Of a stretch of 64,000 nt of DNA, positions 1 to 9,159 are shown one piece after another. Source of the DNA: Mobilicoccus massiliensis. Lineage in GTDB: Bacteria > Actinomycetota > Actinomycetes > Actinomycetales > Dermatophilaceae. The notes below the pieces were generated by a model. The model was not told the DNA's origin, searched no databases, and worked only from the letters and a program-made list of their open reading frames with translations. Position 1 is the stretch's first letter; the number at the start of each line of letters is the position of its first letter. The translations under genes and the position numbers were made by a program. Location of the stretch: positions 124,001-188,000 of the forward strand of contig NZ_LN651327.1 of assembly GCF_000826525.2 (NCBI RefSeq), read 5' to 3'.

Positions 1-2
1 AT

Positions 3-1286
3 CCCACGCTGTCCGGCCCCGGCCCCACGTTCCGCCTCCCGGGACTGCCGCCCGGGGTCGGAGACCTGCGCCGGGAATACGAGGCCTACGAGGAGCAGGC
101 GCGACACCTGCATCGGCTGGTCGCGCAGGCAGCCCAGGAGGCCGCGACCGCCATCGACCTCGTGTCGACCCCTCCCGAGATGCCGGCACCGGTGTCGTCC
201 ACGGCCGTCGCGGGCTCCGCCTTCGGACCGAGCGTAGTGGGCCGCACGACATCGAGGTTGCTGCTCGGGGGCACGGTGGGGGCCGTCGCCGGTGAATTTG
301 GGGCCGAGACGCAGGTCGTCGAGCTCTCCGACGGCACCTGGGAGACACGGGTGACGCTCGACGGGTACGCCGGTGGGCGGGTGGGGTGGCAGGCTCCGTG
401 GCTCGGAGACTCCGGCGGCACTCACGGCGGTTCGGGGCCGGCGGGCCCGTCCGGTGGAGCCGCGACCACGCCGGGTCTTGCCGTCGACCTCGACCAGCGT
501 GAGCTCGGAGCCGAGGCCGCGGCGGGGCTCTCGACGGGGGCGACGCTCATCTGGGTGTCGACCTCCAAGGCGGAGGCCGAACGCAAACTCGCCGAGGCCG
601 GCCGGATCCTCGCGACCCACCCGATGCTCACACCTCAGACGCTCGCGCGCCGCCTCGCGCCCGACGGCATCGCGACCACGGCCGCCGTGCAGGCGCGGGC
701 CGAGGCCAGGGGTGGGCTGGGCGAGACGGCGGTCGGCGCGCACCTTCAGGGCCGGATCGGCGTCGGCCGGGAGGTACGCCGTGACGGCTCCGTCACCACG
801 TCCTTCGAGGTCGGCGGCAGCGTCGGAGCCGAGCATCCGGTGGTCGACAAGGGCGTACGGCAGCAGACGTACGGCGCCGGAGCCGGTTTCAAGGCGGCGG
901 TGCGAACCGACCGCAGTGGCGCCGGGGTGCTGACGGTGACGACTCGCACGGACGATCCGAAGTCGGGGACGTACGTGCTGGGCGACAAGTCCCGGCGTCT
1001 CACCCCCGCCGAGGTCAAGCAACTCGACAGGGCGGCCGCCGATCTGGCCACCGGCGGTCTCGACGGCCCGAGCGCGGACACCCGTCGCGCCCTCGACCTG
1101 CTGCGTCAAACGGCCGAGGCCGACCCGCTGTCCCCCGAGGTCCAGAGCGGGCAGATGGACTATCGCCGACAGACGTACGGGACGCGCTCCGACGGGTCGC
1201 CGTTCACGGTAGGGGTGGGGCCGCTCGAACTCGAGGTCGGCGCCGAGCGCACCGAGGAGTTCGCGCTGGATCGGGGCCGGTCATGA
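3..1286 (+). CDS. hypothetical protein, 5' end outside the window
   Basis: The frame is open from base 3 to the TGA at 1284-1286, so the gene begins upstream of the window; 427 residues are visible. An internal GTG at 162 should not be taken as the start, because the codons before it read as an ordinary Glu/Ala/Arg-rich helix (about visible residues 25-50). The helix is followed by a Gly/Ser/Ala-rich stretch and then a long charged region that looks beta-rich, with repeated short VGGxxG-type strands. No catalytic motif or membrane segment is seen. Family not recognised; an N-terminal helix followed by beta-rich sequence is compatible with a secreted or surface-associated protein, but that is only a guess. 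Confidence 0.6.
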   Translation, partial: PTLSGPGPTFRLPGLPPGVGDLRREYEAYEEQARHLHRLVAQAAQEAATAIDLVSTPPEMPAPVSSTAVAGSAFGPSVVGRTTSRLLLGGTVGAVAGEFGAETQVVELSDGTWETRVTLDGYAGGRVGWQAPWLGDSGGTHGGSGPAGPSGGAATTPGLAVDLDQRELGAEAAAGLSTGATLIWVSTSKAEAERKLAEAGRILATHPMLTPQTLARRLAPDGIATTAAVQARAEARGGLGETAVGAHLQGRIGVGREVRRDGSVTTSFEVGGSVGAEHPVVDKGVRQQTYGAGAGFKAAVRTDRSGAGVLTVTTRTDDPKSGTYVLGDKSRRLTPAEVKQLDRAAADLATGGLDGPSADTRRALDLLRQTAEADPLSPEVQSGQMDYRRQTYGTRSDGSPFTVGVGPLELEVGAERTEEFALDRGRS

Positions 1287-1323
1287 CGGCCGGAGGAGCG
1301 TGCCGTCTGACAGGATGCCGAGC

Positions 1324-2040
1324 ATGGCGTGCATGGACGAGTTCGGGCAGCCTGTGGGCCGCGCGGTGTCGTGGACCCCGCCCGCCACGTTGCCGGCGCT
1401 CACCGCCACCGGACGCACGGTCGCCATCGCACCCCTGGCGCTCGAGCACGCCGAAGGCCTCTGGGAGGCGCTGGGGCCCGGCAGATCCCAGTGGACGTAC
1501 ATGTCGGTGGAGCCGCCGACCGGCGTCGACGACCTCCGCCGCATCGTCGCCGGCTACCTCGAGGCCCCCGGCTGGGTTCCCCACGTGATCACCGGCCTCG
1601 ACGGTGGGGTTCTCGGAATGGCGAGCCTTCTGCGCATCCGGCCCGCGGAGGGCGCGGCCGAGATCGGCGCCATCAGCTACGGCGTTCGGCTACGGCGCGC
1701 CACGGCCGGTACCGAGGCGATGACGCTGCTCGCCGAACACGCCTTCTCCGCCGGGTACCGCCGCTACGAGTGGAAATGCGATGCCCTCAACGCGGCGTCC
1801 CGCGCCGCCGCCACGCGGCTCGGGTTTCGCTTCGAGGGGATCTGGCACAACGCGCTCGTCTACAAGGGGCGCAACCGCGACACGGCCTGGTACGCCATGA
1901 CCGATGACGACTGGCAGCGCATCCGGCCGGTCCACGAGGCGTGGATCGAGGGCACCGAGACCGGCGCGAACGGGCACCAGGCGTTCCGCCTCTCCGAGGC
2001 CACCGCCGCACTCTGGGACGACGAAGGAGACACCCGATGA
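1324..2040 (+). CDS. GNAT family N-acetyltransferase (RimJ/RimL type)
   Basis: Predicted to transfer an acetyl group from acetyl-CoA to an amine or a protein N-terminus. The product has the DEFGQPVG opening common in this actinobacterial subfamily, a strand containing GMASLLRIRPAEG, the acetyl-CoA loop region near YGVRLRRATAGTEA, and a C-terminal ALNAASRAAATRLGFRFEG block typical of RimJ/RimL relatives. About 238 residues, normal length. Start codons at 1300 (GTG), 1315, 1324 and 1333 are in frame. I chose 1324 because CAGGAT sits 7 bases before it, matching the leaderless pattern of this genome; family alignment would also allow 1333. Its TGA overlaps the ATG of the CoA-transferase (ATGA), so the two are co-translated. 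Substrate unknown. Confidence 0.85.
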   Translation: MACMDEFGQPVGRAVSWTPPATLPALTATGRTVAIAPLALEHAEGLWEALGPGRSQWTYMSVEPPTGVDDLRRIVAGYLEAPGWVPHVITGLDGGVLGMASLLRIRPAEGAAEIGAISYGVRLRRATAGTEAMTLLAEHAFSAGYRRYEWKCDALNAASRAAATRLGFRFEGIWHNALVYKGRNRDTAWYAMTDDDWQRIRPVHEAWIEGTETGANGHQAFRLSEATAALWDDEGDTR

Positions 2041-2933
2041 CCCACCCGACCGATCGCCAGGGCGCCCCCGTCACCTCGGACCTCGACCGGCCGCTCGCCG
2101 GGGTCGAGATCGTCTCGATCGCCCTCAACGTGCCCGGCCCGGTGGCCGTGCGTCGCCTGCAGGATCTCGGCGCGTCGGTGACGACGGTGCTCCCGCCCGC
2201 CGGCGACCCCCTCGAGCAGTACTCTCCGCCGTGGTTCATCGCGCTGCACGCGGGCCAGCAGGTGCTCACCCTCGACCTCAAGACCGAGACCGGGGCGGCC
2301 CGCATGACCGAACTCCTCGACGCCGCAGACCTGTTCGTCACCTCGTCGCGGCCCTCGGCCCTGCGGCGCCTCGGCGTCGACTTCGAGACCCTCTCCCAGC
2401 GGCATCCCCGCCTCGGTCAGATCGACATCGTCGGCCACCCCGGCCCCGACGCCGAGATCGCCGGCCACGACCTCACGTACGAGGCGGTCGAGGGGCTCGT
2501 CCGCCCGCCCGGCCTGCCGACGACGTTCGTCGCCGACCTCTCGGGCGCCGAACGGGCGGTGAGTGAGGCGCTCGTCGCTCTGCGCGTCCGCGACACCACC
2601 GGACGCGGATGCCGCCGCGAGGTCGCCCTGGCGCAGACCGCGCACGACTTCGCCGCCCCGGCGCGGTACGGACTCACCGCCTCGACCGCCCACCTCGGGG
2701 GCGGCTACCCCGCGTACTCCCTCTACCGGGCCGCCGACGGCTGGATCGCCCTGGCCGCCCTCGAACCCCACTTCCTCTCCCGCACCCTCGAACTGCTCGA
2801 CGTCGACGGCAGCGCCGAGTCCTACGCCGCCGTGTTCGCCACCCGAGCGGCCGCCGAATGGGAGGCCTGGGCCACCGAGCACGACGTGCCCCTGGTCGCC
2901 GTCCGTGAGCCGGGTGGGGTCACTGGGCCCTGA
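2037..2933 (+). CDS. CoA-transferase family III (CaiB/BaiF) protein, short form
   Basis: Family III enzymes move CoA between carboxylic acids through an aspartyl-CoA thioester. The N-terminal Rossmann-like half is present (LAGVEIVSIALNVPGPVAVRRLQDLGA, shortened here to its pattern), followed by LTLDLKTETGAARM and the ADLFVTSSRP loop; the GHDLTYEAVEGL segment supplies the candidate nucleophile Asp. The ATG at 2037 is preceded by GAAGGAGA with 7-base spacing and overlaps the GNAT stop. At 298 residues it is about 80-100 residues shorter than usual family members, which run near 380-400, so part of the C-terminal domain is missing or shortened. Acyl substrate unknown; the pairing with an acetyltransferase suggests acyl-CoA handling. 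Confidence 0.8.
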   Translation: MTHPTDRQGAPVTSDLDRPLAGVEIVSIALNVPGPVAVRRLQDLGASVTTVLPPAGDPLEQYSPPWFIALHAGQQVLTLDLKTETGAARMTELLDAADLFVTSSRPSALRRLGVDFETLSQRHPRLGQIDIVGHPGPDAEIAGHDLTYEAVEGLVRPPGLPTTFVADLSGAERAVSEALVALRVRDTTGRGCRREVALAQTAHDFAAPARYGLTASTAHLGGGYPAYSLYRAADGWIALAALEPHFLSRTLELLDVDGSAESYAAVFATRAAAEWEAWATEHDVPLVAVREPGGVTGP

Positions 2934-2989
2934 TCGGGCATCATCGCTCCTGGTCACGACACCCGGTTCGTGACCGGATCGACGAGGAG

Positions 2990-4252
2990 ATGGTCGTGGC
3001 CCTGCGCCAGCACCTGGCCGACACGAGGCCGCTGCACAACCCCTTCTTCCGGCGGCTGTGGACGGCCAACATCGCCACGGTCATCGGGGCCCAGCTCACG
3101 ATCGTCGCGGTGCCCGCGCAGATCTACCTCATCACCGGCTCGTCGGCCTACGTCGGTCTCACCGGCGTCTTCGGCCTCGTGCCGCTCGTCGTGTTCGGCC
3201 TCTACGGCGGCGCGCTCGCCGACGCCGTCGACCGGCGCACCCTGCTGGTCGTCACGACGTGGGGTCTCATCGTCACGACCGCCGGCTTCTTCGTGCAGGC
3301 CGCGCTCGGCAACCGCAACGTGTGGCTGCTGTTGGGCCTGTTCGCGTTGCAGCAGGCGTTCTTCGCGGTCAACCAGCCCACGCGCAGCGCGGTGCTGCCC
3401 AAGATCCTCGAGCCCGAGCTGCTGCCGGCCGCCAACTCGCTGTCGATGACGCTCTTCGGGGCGGGTGCCGTCGTCGGTCCGCTGCTCGGCGGCGTCCTCA
3501 TCCCGCTCGTCGGACTGTCGTGGCTGTATCTCATCGACACCGTCACCCTGTTCGCGACGCTGTGGGCGGTGGTCAACCTGCCACCGCTGCCCGTCGAGGG
3601 CGAGACGAGCCGCCCCGGCCTGCGCTCGGTCGTCGACGGACTGGTCTACCTCGGGGGCCACCGGGTGCTCATGATGTCGTTCGTCGTCGACATCATCGCG
3701 ATGTTCTTCGGCATGCCGCGGGCCCTGTTCCCCGAGGTCGCGCACGTCTCGTTCGGAGGGCCGCCCGGCGGCGGCCTCGCCTACGCGGTGCTCTTCGCCG
3801 CGATGCCCGCCGGCATGGTCTTCGGCGGCGTCGTCTCCGGCTGGGTCTCCCGCGTCGAGCGCCACGGGCTCGCGGTGGTCGCCTCGATCGTCGTCTGGGG
3901 AGCCTCGGTCACCGCGCTCGGGTTCGTCGTCCTCGCGGCCCACGGGCCCTCGACGGTCCTGCTCACGCTCGCGGCCGTGGCCCTGGCCGTCGGCGGGGCG
4001 GCCGACATGGCCTCCGCCGCGTTCCGGCAGAGCATGCTGCAGGCCTCGGCGTCCGACGCGGTGCGCGGACGCCTGCAGGGGGTGTTCATCGTCGTCGTCG
4101 CCGGCGGTCCGAGGCTCGCCGACGTGGTCCACGGCGCCGCCTCGCCCCTCGTCGGCCCCGGCTGGACGATCGCCGGTGGCGGCATCCTCACCGTCATCGG
4201 CGTACTCGTCGCCGCCGCCCTCGCGCCGGTGTTCATCCGCTACCGCGCCTGA
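2990..4252 (+). CDS. MFS transporter, DHA3/EntS-like exporter
   Basis: A 420-residue inner-membrane protein with about twelve hydrophobic segments. It opens with NPFFRRLWTANIATVIGAQL, the usual first helix of the enterobactin-exporter-like (EntS/DHA3) group, and carries the loop GALADAVDRRTLL, which matches the MFS motif A position between helices 2 and 3. The family exports siderophores or drugs by proton antiport; the substrate here cannot be read from the sequence and no siderophore genes are adjacent. The start at 2990 follows GACGAGGAG closely; GTG 2996 is a possible alternative. It runs toward citrate synthase, with a shared terminator-like hairpin between them. Confidence 0.88.
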   Translation: MVVALRQHLADTRPLHNPFFRRLWTANIATVIGAQLTIVAVPAQIYLITGSSAYVGLTGVFGLVPLVVFGLYGGALADAVDRRTLLVVTTWGLIVTTAGFFVQAALGNRNVWLLLGLFALQQAFFAVNQPTRSAVLPKILEPELLPAANSLSMTLFGAGAVVGPLLGGVLIPLVGLSWLYLIDTVTLFATLWAVVNLPPLPVEGETSRPGLRSVVDGLVYLGGHRVLMMSFVVDIIAMFFGMPRALFPEVAHVSFGGPPGGGLAYAVLFAAMPAGMVFGGVVSGWVSRVERHGLAVVASIVVWGASVTALGFVVLAAHGPSTVLLTLAAVALAVGGAADMASAAFRQSMLQASASDAVRGRLQGVFIVVVAGGPRLADVVHGAASPLVGPGWTIAGGGILTVIGVLVAAALAPVFIRYRA

Positions 4253-4322
4253 GCGTCTCGTCGCACGCACCTCGTCGCACGCACCTCGTCGAACACGCCC
4301 TCCCCTAACACCCCCGAGCATA

Positions 4323-4358
4323 CCGAAGGCCGGCACGCGCGGGGCGTACCGGCCTCGG
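4323..4358. terminator. hairpin between convergent MFS and citrate synthase genes
   Basis: CCGAAGGCCGG at 4323-4333 pairs with CCGGCCTCGG at 4349-4358 with one bulged base. It lies between two converging stop codons, so it could end transcription from both sides. There is no clear T-run, so it may act as a rho-independent-like or processing hairpin. Confidence 0.5.
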
Positions 4359-4400
4359 GAGAACTCGCGTCGACGAACGTGTCACGAACGATGTCGCAGC

Positions 4401-5690
<1,290 letters not shown>

Positions 5691-5736
5691 GTTGCCTCCT
5701 GATGTCGTGGTCTTCGGAGTCACCTTAAGGCGGCGT

Positions 5737-5752
5737 GGGGACAATGGTCCCC
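5737..5752. promoter_or_regulatory. candidate operator between gltA and the PLP enzyme gene
   Basis: GGGGAC (5737-5742) and GTCCCC (5747-5752) form a perfect inverted repeat around AATG, with a second small palindrome CCTTAAGG at 5723-5730. They lie in the 124-bp divergent intergenic region and could bind a regulator acting on either gene. No known operator consensus was recognised. Confidence 0.3.
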
Positions 5753-5814
5753 CCGGGGAGGTGTGGGCTGCATCCCTGTGCGCGCGTGTGCCTGTCGTCG
5801 ACGAGGATGTCGTC

Positions 5815-7011
5815 ATGTACGACGTCGACGCCCTGCGCACCCTCGTTCCCGCTCTCTCGGACGGCACCGCCTACTTCGACGCCCCCGGAGGCACACAGAC
5901 GCCGGCGCCGGTGGCGGGCGTGGTCGCTCGCACGATGACCTCGGGGATCTCCAATCGCGGCACGGTGACGGCGTCGGAGCGTCGCGCCGAGGAGGTCGTG
6001 CGCGGAGCGAGGAACGCGATGGCCGACCTGCTCGGCGCCGATCCGCGCGGCGTCGTGTTCGGCCGGTCCATGACGCAGATCACATACGACCTGGCGCGCA
6101 CGCTCGCCGCCGGGTGGTCGGAGGGCGACGAGGTCGTCGTCTCCCGCCTCGACCACGACGCGAACGTCCGGCCGTGGGTCCAGGCTGCCGAACGCGCCGG
6201 CGTCACGGTGCGGTGGATCGACTTCGACCCGCAGACGGCCGAGCTGACGGTCGACGACGTTGCCGCGGTGCTCACCGAACGCACGCGCCTCGTCGCGCTC
6301 ACGGCCGCGAGCAACCTCGTCGGCACCCGGCCGGACGTCGCGGCGATCTCTCGTCTCGTCCACGACGCGGGCGCTCTGTTCGCCGTGGACGGGGTGCACG
6401 CGACGGCCCACGCCGGCACCGATGTCGGGGCGCTCGGGGCCGACTTCCACCTGTGCTCGCCGTACAAGTTCATGGGCCCGCACTGCGGAGTGCTCGCCGC
6501 CTCACCGGAACTGCTCGAGACCCTGCACCCCGACAAGCTCGCGCCCTCGACCGACGCCGTGCCCGAACGCTTCGAGCTCGGCACCCTGCCGTACGAGCTG
6601 CTCGCGGGGACGAGCGCGACCGTCGACCTCATCGCCTCCCTCGGCTCCGGCGACTCGGGCACCACCCGCCGCGAGCGGGTGCTCGACGCTATGGCCGCGA
6701 TCGAGGAGCACGAGGACCGGCTGCGCCTGCGCATCGAGAACGGCCTCGTCGACCTCGGCGCGCAGCTCTGGTCACGCGCGGCCCGTCGCACTCCGACTCT
6801 GCTCTTCCGGCTGCCGGGCGTCGCCGACGCCGATGTCCACCGCGGGCTCGCCGAACGCGGCGTCAACGCTCCCGCGGGTTCCTTCTACGCCCTGGAGTGC
6901 TCCCGCCGCCTCGGCCTGGGCGACACCGGTGCCGTGCGCGTCGGGCTCGCCCCGTACTCCGACGCCGGCGACGTCGACCGACTGCTCACCGCGTTGGGCG
7001 AGCTCGTCTGA
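5815..7011 (+). CDS. cysteine desulfurase-like / class V aminotransferase PLP enzyme
   Basis: A fold-type I PLP enzyme of the class V aminotransferase family (CsdA/SufS-like group). The PLP lysine lies in SPYKFMGPHCG (about residue 222), the cofactor-binding Asp/His stretch in FAVDGVHATAHA, and the N-terminal YFDAPGGTQTP and SNRGT signatures are clear. 398 residues, usual length. No SufBCDU or IscU neighbours exist here, so a role in Fe-S assembly is not supported; this solitary subfamily is often simply named 'cysteine desulfurase-like protein'. The start at 5815 has GAGGAT six bases upstream, which could be a weak ribosome site or a leaderless -10. The longer open frame upstream runs antisense to gltA and is not coding. 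Confidence 0.88.
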   Translation: MYDVDALRTLVPALSDGTAYFDAPGGTQTPAPVAGVVARTMTSGISNRGTVTASERRAEEVVRGARNAMADLLGADPRGVVFGRSMTQITYDLARTLAAGWSEGDEVVVSRLDHDANVRPWVQAAERAGVTVRWIDFDPQTAELTVDDVAAVLTERTRLVALTAASNLVGTRPDVAAISRLVHDAGALFAVDGVHATAHAGTDVGALGADFHLCSPYKFMGPHCGVLAASPELLETLHPDKLAPSTDAVPERFELGTLPYELLAGTSATVDLIASLGSGDSGTTRRERVLDAMAAIEEHEDRLRLRIENGLVDLGAQLWSRAARRTPTLLFRLPGVADADVHRGLAERGVNAPAGSFYALECSRRLGLGDTGAVRVGLAPYSDAGDVDRLLTALGELV

Positions 7012-7024
7012 GGCGAGCCGGGCA

Positions 7025-8152
7025 TCAGAGCATCGTCACCGCGGTCGTGACGTCGTCGAGCACGTCGTGGTCGACGATCGCCCCGCTACCCGGCCCCTCC
7101 GGAGGAACGAGGTGGCCGTCGACGAGTTCGAAGTGCTGAGTGATGTCGCGCTCGTAGTAGCGGCTCGTGGCCGAGATGTCGCCCGGCAGAGTGAAGTTGG
7201 GCAGGCAGGCGAGGGCGAGGTTCATGGCCCGGCCGATGCCGGTCTCGAGCATCCCGCCGCAGAACACCGGCACGCCGTGCGCCGCGCAGAGGTCGTGGAT
7301 CGAGCGTGCGATCGGGTAGCCGCCGACCCGCGCGGGCTTGATGTTGACGCTGTCGGTCGCCCCCAGCGAGATCGCCGCCGCGGTCGCGCCCACCGATGTG
7401 ATCGACTCGTCGAGACACACCGGCGTGGCGAGGTCGGCGGCGAGCCTCGCGTGCCCGAGCAGATCGTCGGCCGGGAACGGCTGCTCGAGCAGCAGCAGCC
7501 CGAACGCGTCGAGGCCCAACAGGTGCGGGATGTCGGAGGTGCGATACGCCTGGTTGGCGTCGACCTGCAACGGCAGCGCGTCGCCGAACGCCTCGCGCAC
7601 CGCGCGCAGCGGCTCGACGTCCCAGCCGGGGCGCACCTTGAGCTTGATGCGGCGGTATCCGTCGTCGAGGTAGCCGGAGACCCAGTCGAGCAGCTCGTCG
7701 ATCGAGTCGGGGATGCCGACCGAGACCCCGACCGGGATGCGCTCGCGGTCGCCGCCGAGGTACGTGCGCAGCGGCATGCCGCACGCTCGCAGTTCCGCGT
7801 CGAGCACGGCGGACTCGAGGGCGCTCTTGGCGAGCGGCATGCCGGGCAGGTCGGCGAGGGCGGCGCGCAGCCGAGGCAGGAGCGGCCCGTCACCGGCGGC
7901 GATCTCTCGGGCCATCGGTACGAGCACGTCGGCGAGGGCGAGGCGAACGGTGGCGATGTACTCGGGGTAGTACGTGGGCTCGGGATCGGCGCCGCACTCG
8001 GCCCAGCCCGCCGTCGCGGCCGTGGAACCCGGCGGTGACCAGCGCAGGAGCAACACGCGCTTGCTCGTCTCGACCCCGCGGGAGGTGCGGAACGGCCGCA
8101 CGAGCGGCAGCTCGGCCTCGCGGAGTTCGACCTCGATGTCGCCTGAGCTCAT
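7025..8152 (-). CDS. menC: o-succinylbenzoate synthase / N-succinylamino acid racemase
   Basis: Enolase-superfamily enzyme of the NSAR/OSBS group; family members dehydrate SHCHC to o-succinylbenzoate (menaquinone pathway), racemise N-succinylamino acids, or both. The catalytic residues are visible: KxK in RRIKLKVRPG (about residue 170), metal ligands in QVDANQAY (about 197), LLLEQPF (about 223) and CLDES (about 246), and the general acid Lys in NIKPARVGG (about 273). 375 residues, normal. No other men genes are present. Its upstream partner is a GNAT enzyme originally ending one base before this ATG, a pairing known from NSAR pathways that convert D- to L-amino acids, so racemase activity is as plausible as menaquinone synthesis. 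The symbol is a family label. Confidence 0.87.
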   Translation of the reverse strand: MSSGDIEVELREAELPLVRPFRTSRGVETSKRVLLLRWSPPGSTAATAGWAECGADPEPTYYPEYIATVRLALADVLVPMAREIAAGDGPLLPRLRAALADLPGMPLAKSALESAVLDAELRACGMPLRTYLGGDRERIPVGVSVGIPDSIDELLDWVSGYLDDGYRRIKLKVRPGWDVEPLRAVREAFGDALPLQVDANQAYRTSDIPHLLGLDAFGLLLLEQPFPADDLLGHARLAADLATPVCLDESITSVGATAAAISLGATDSVNIKPARVGGYPIARSIHDLCAAHGVPVFCGGMLETGIGRAMNLALACLPNFTLPGDISATSRYYERDITQHFELVDGHLVPPEGPGSGAIVDHDVLDDVTTAVTML

Positions 8153-8181
8153 TCATCTCACCTTCGTCGGATCGGCGGGAA

Positions 8182-8298
8182 CTCCTGGCGGTTCGGACGC
8201 GTCAGGGGCCAGCACGTAGGCCCCGCCGCGAGTGAACCCGGTGACCGCGCGCCTGGCATCTGGGCCGAGGCCGGCGAGGAACACCGAACCGCCAGGAG
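8182..8298. repeat. 15-bp perfect inverted repeat bracketing the first copy
   Basis: CTCCTGGCGGTTCGG at 8182-8196 is the exact reverse complement of CCGAACCGCCAGGAG at 8284-8298. The second arm makes up the spacer between the two 67-bp copies, so the extra DNA contains an inverted copy of a nearby sequence. This is the footprint expected of a template switch during replication rather than simple slippage. Confidence 0.85.
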
Positions 8299-9053
8299 GC
8301 CCCGCCGCGAGTGAACCCGGTGACCGCGCGCCTGGCATCTGGGCCGAGGCCGGCGAGGAACACCTCCCGCATCGCGTGGCGCCAGGCGAGCCCCGCCTCG
8401 GGGTCGGCGCGGCGCAGCGACTCGATGTCGGCGGGGGTGCCGACGAGCCAGGCCCGGTCACGGGGACGCTCGTGCAGACGGGGCCACCCGCGCCCGTCCT
8501 CCTCCAGCACGACGACGGCCCGGGTCGCGTCGTCGTCGACCGCCTCCCGCGGTGCCGCGTCGCGCACGTCCCACCGTGCGAGAAGTCGGTCGGTCGGATC
8601 TCCCTCGTTGATGCCGTCGGGGATGGGCGGGTAGTGCTCGACGTGGAACGCGGCGATGCCGACACCGAGCCGGTTGAGGTTGAAGTGCGCGTTACGGCGC
8701 ACGAGTGGGTCGTAGGTCCACTCGATGCGGGCGACGTCGCGTTCGGCCGCCCACCGGCGCTGCGCGTCCTTGAGGGCACGTCCGACGCCGGTGCCCGCGG
8801 CCTTCGGCAGCACCCCCGCGATGAGCGAGGCGAGCGTGTCGGAGTGCGGGGCCGCGGCGATGCCGACCGCGACGCCGACGAGCTCGTCGCCGTCGAACGC
8901 ACCGAGCAGACACCCGCCCCACGCGCCGATCGACATGACGACGTCACCGGGGATGGGCGCGGACTCGTACGGCGTGCCCCACACGGCGGCGAGCAGACTC
9001 GTCGCGGCCTCCGCCTCGTCGCGGCCGTGCAGTTCTCGCACCTCGATGCTCAC
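8202..9053 (-). CDS. GNAT family N-acetyltransferase with frameshifted C-terminus
   Basis: A COG3375-type GNAT protein: AVWGTPYESAPIPGDVV near the N-terminus, GVLPKAAGTGVGRALKDAQRRWA as the acyl-CoA loop, and RIEWTYDPLVRRNAHFNLNRLG, which is diagnostic of this group. Homologues sit beside NSAR-type MenC proteins and are thought to N-succinylate amino acids. Start GTG 9053 gives 283 residues; GTG 9059 is an alternative. The 3' end carries an imperfect 79-bp tandem duplication, not a multiple of three, so the last ~30 residues are read in a wrong frame and end at 8202. Read without the extra copy, the protein would continue to ...PGVPADPTKVR and stop at 8153-8155, directly abutting the menC ATG. 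The enzyme core is intact, so activity may survive. Confidence 0.85.
   Translation of the reverse strand: MSIEVRELHGRDEAEAATSLLAAVWGTPYESAPIPGDVVMSIGAWGGCLLGAFDGDELVGVAVGIAAAPHSDTLASLIAGVLPKAAGTGVGRALKDAQRRWAAERDVARIEWTYDPLVRRNAHFNLNRLGVGIAAFHVEHYPPIPDGINEGDPTDRLLARWDVRDAAPREAVDDDATRAVVVLEEDGRGWPRLHERPRDRAWLVGTPADIESLRRADPEAGLAWRHAMREVFLAGLGPDARRAVTGFTRGGASWRFGVPRRPRPRCQARGHRVHSRRGLRAGP
8219..8364. repeat. 79-bp-period tandem duplication inside the GNAT gene
   Basis: A 67-bp segment (8219-8285) recurs perfectly at 8298-8364, with a 12-bp spacer between copies. The 79-bp insertion shifts the reading frame of the GNAT gene by one base. The duplicated peptide FLAGLGPDARRAVTGFTRGG appears once in frame and once again in another frame. 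Confidence 0.95.
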
Positions 9054-9147
9054 GGCCACATCATGCCCACCCGCGCCGACATCGCACCGCCGAGCCGCTG
9101 ATCCACATGACGCCGGCGTCCGTCCGCGGGTCTCCATCCCACGCCGT

Positions 9148-9153
9148 TACCGT
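9148..9153 (+). promoter_or_regulatory. leaderless -10 box for the ABC ATPase gene
   Basis: TACCGT ends six bases before the GTG at 9160, the spacing expected if transcription begins at the start codon. No purine-rich ribosome site is present. Confidence 0.5.
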
Positions 9154-9159
9154 GGGGCG

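Noticed and set aside
162..1286. GTG 162 as the true start of the first gene
   Set aside because: The frame is open and protein-like back to base 3, so the gene starts left of the window.
4257..4297. Direct repeat CTCGTCGCACGCAC (two and a half copies) after the MFS gene
   Set aside because: Short, GC-biased and non-coding; likely simple slippage, with no sign of function.
2954..4336. Long antisense ORF opposite the MFS gene
   Set aside because: Arg/Asp/Gly/His-rich composition typical of a GC-rich shadow frame; the plus-strand MFS protein explains the region.
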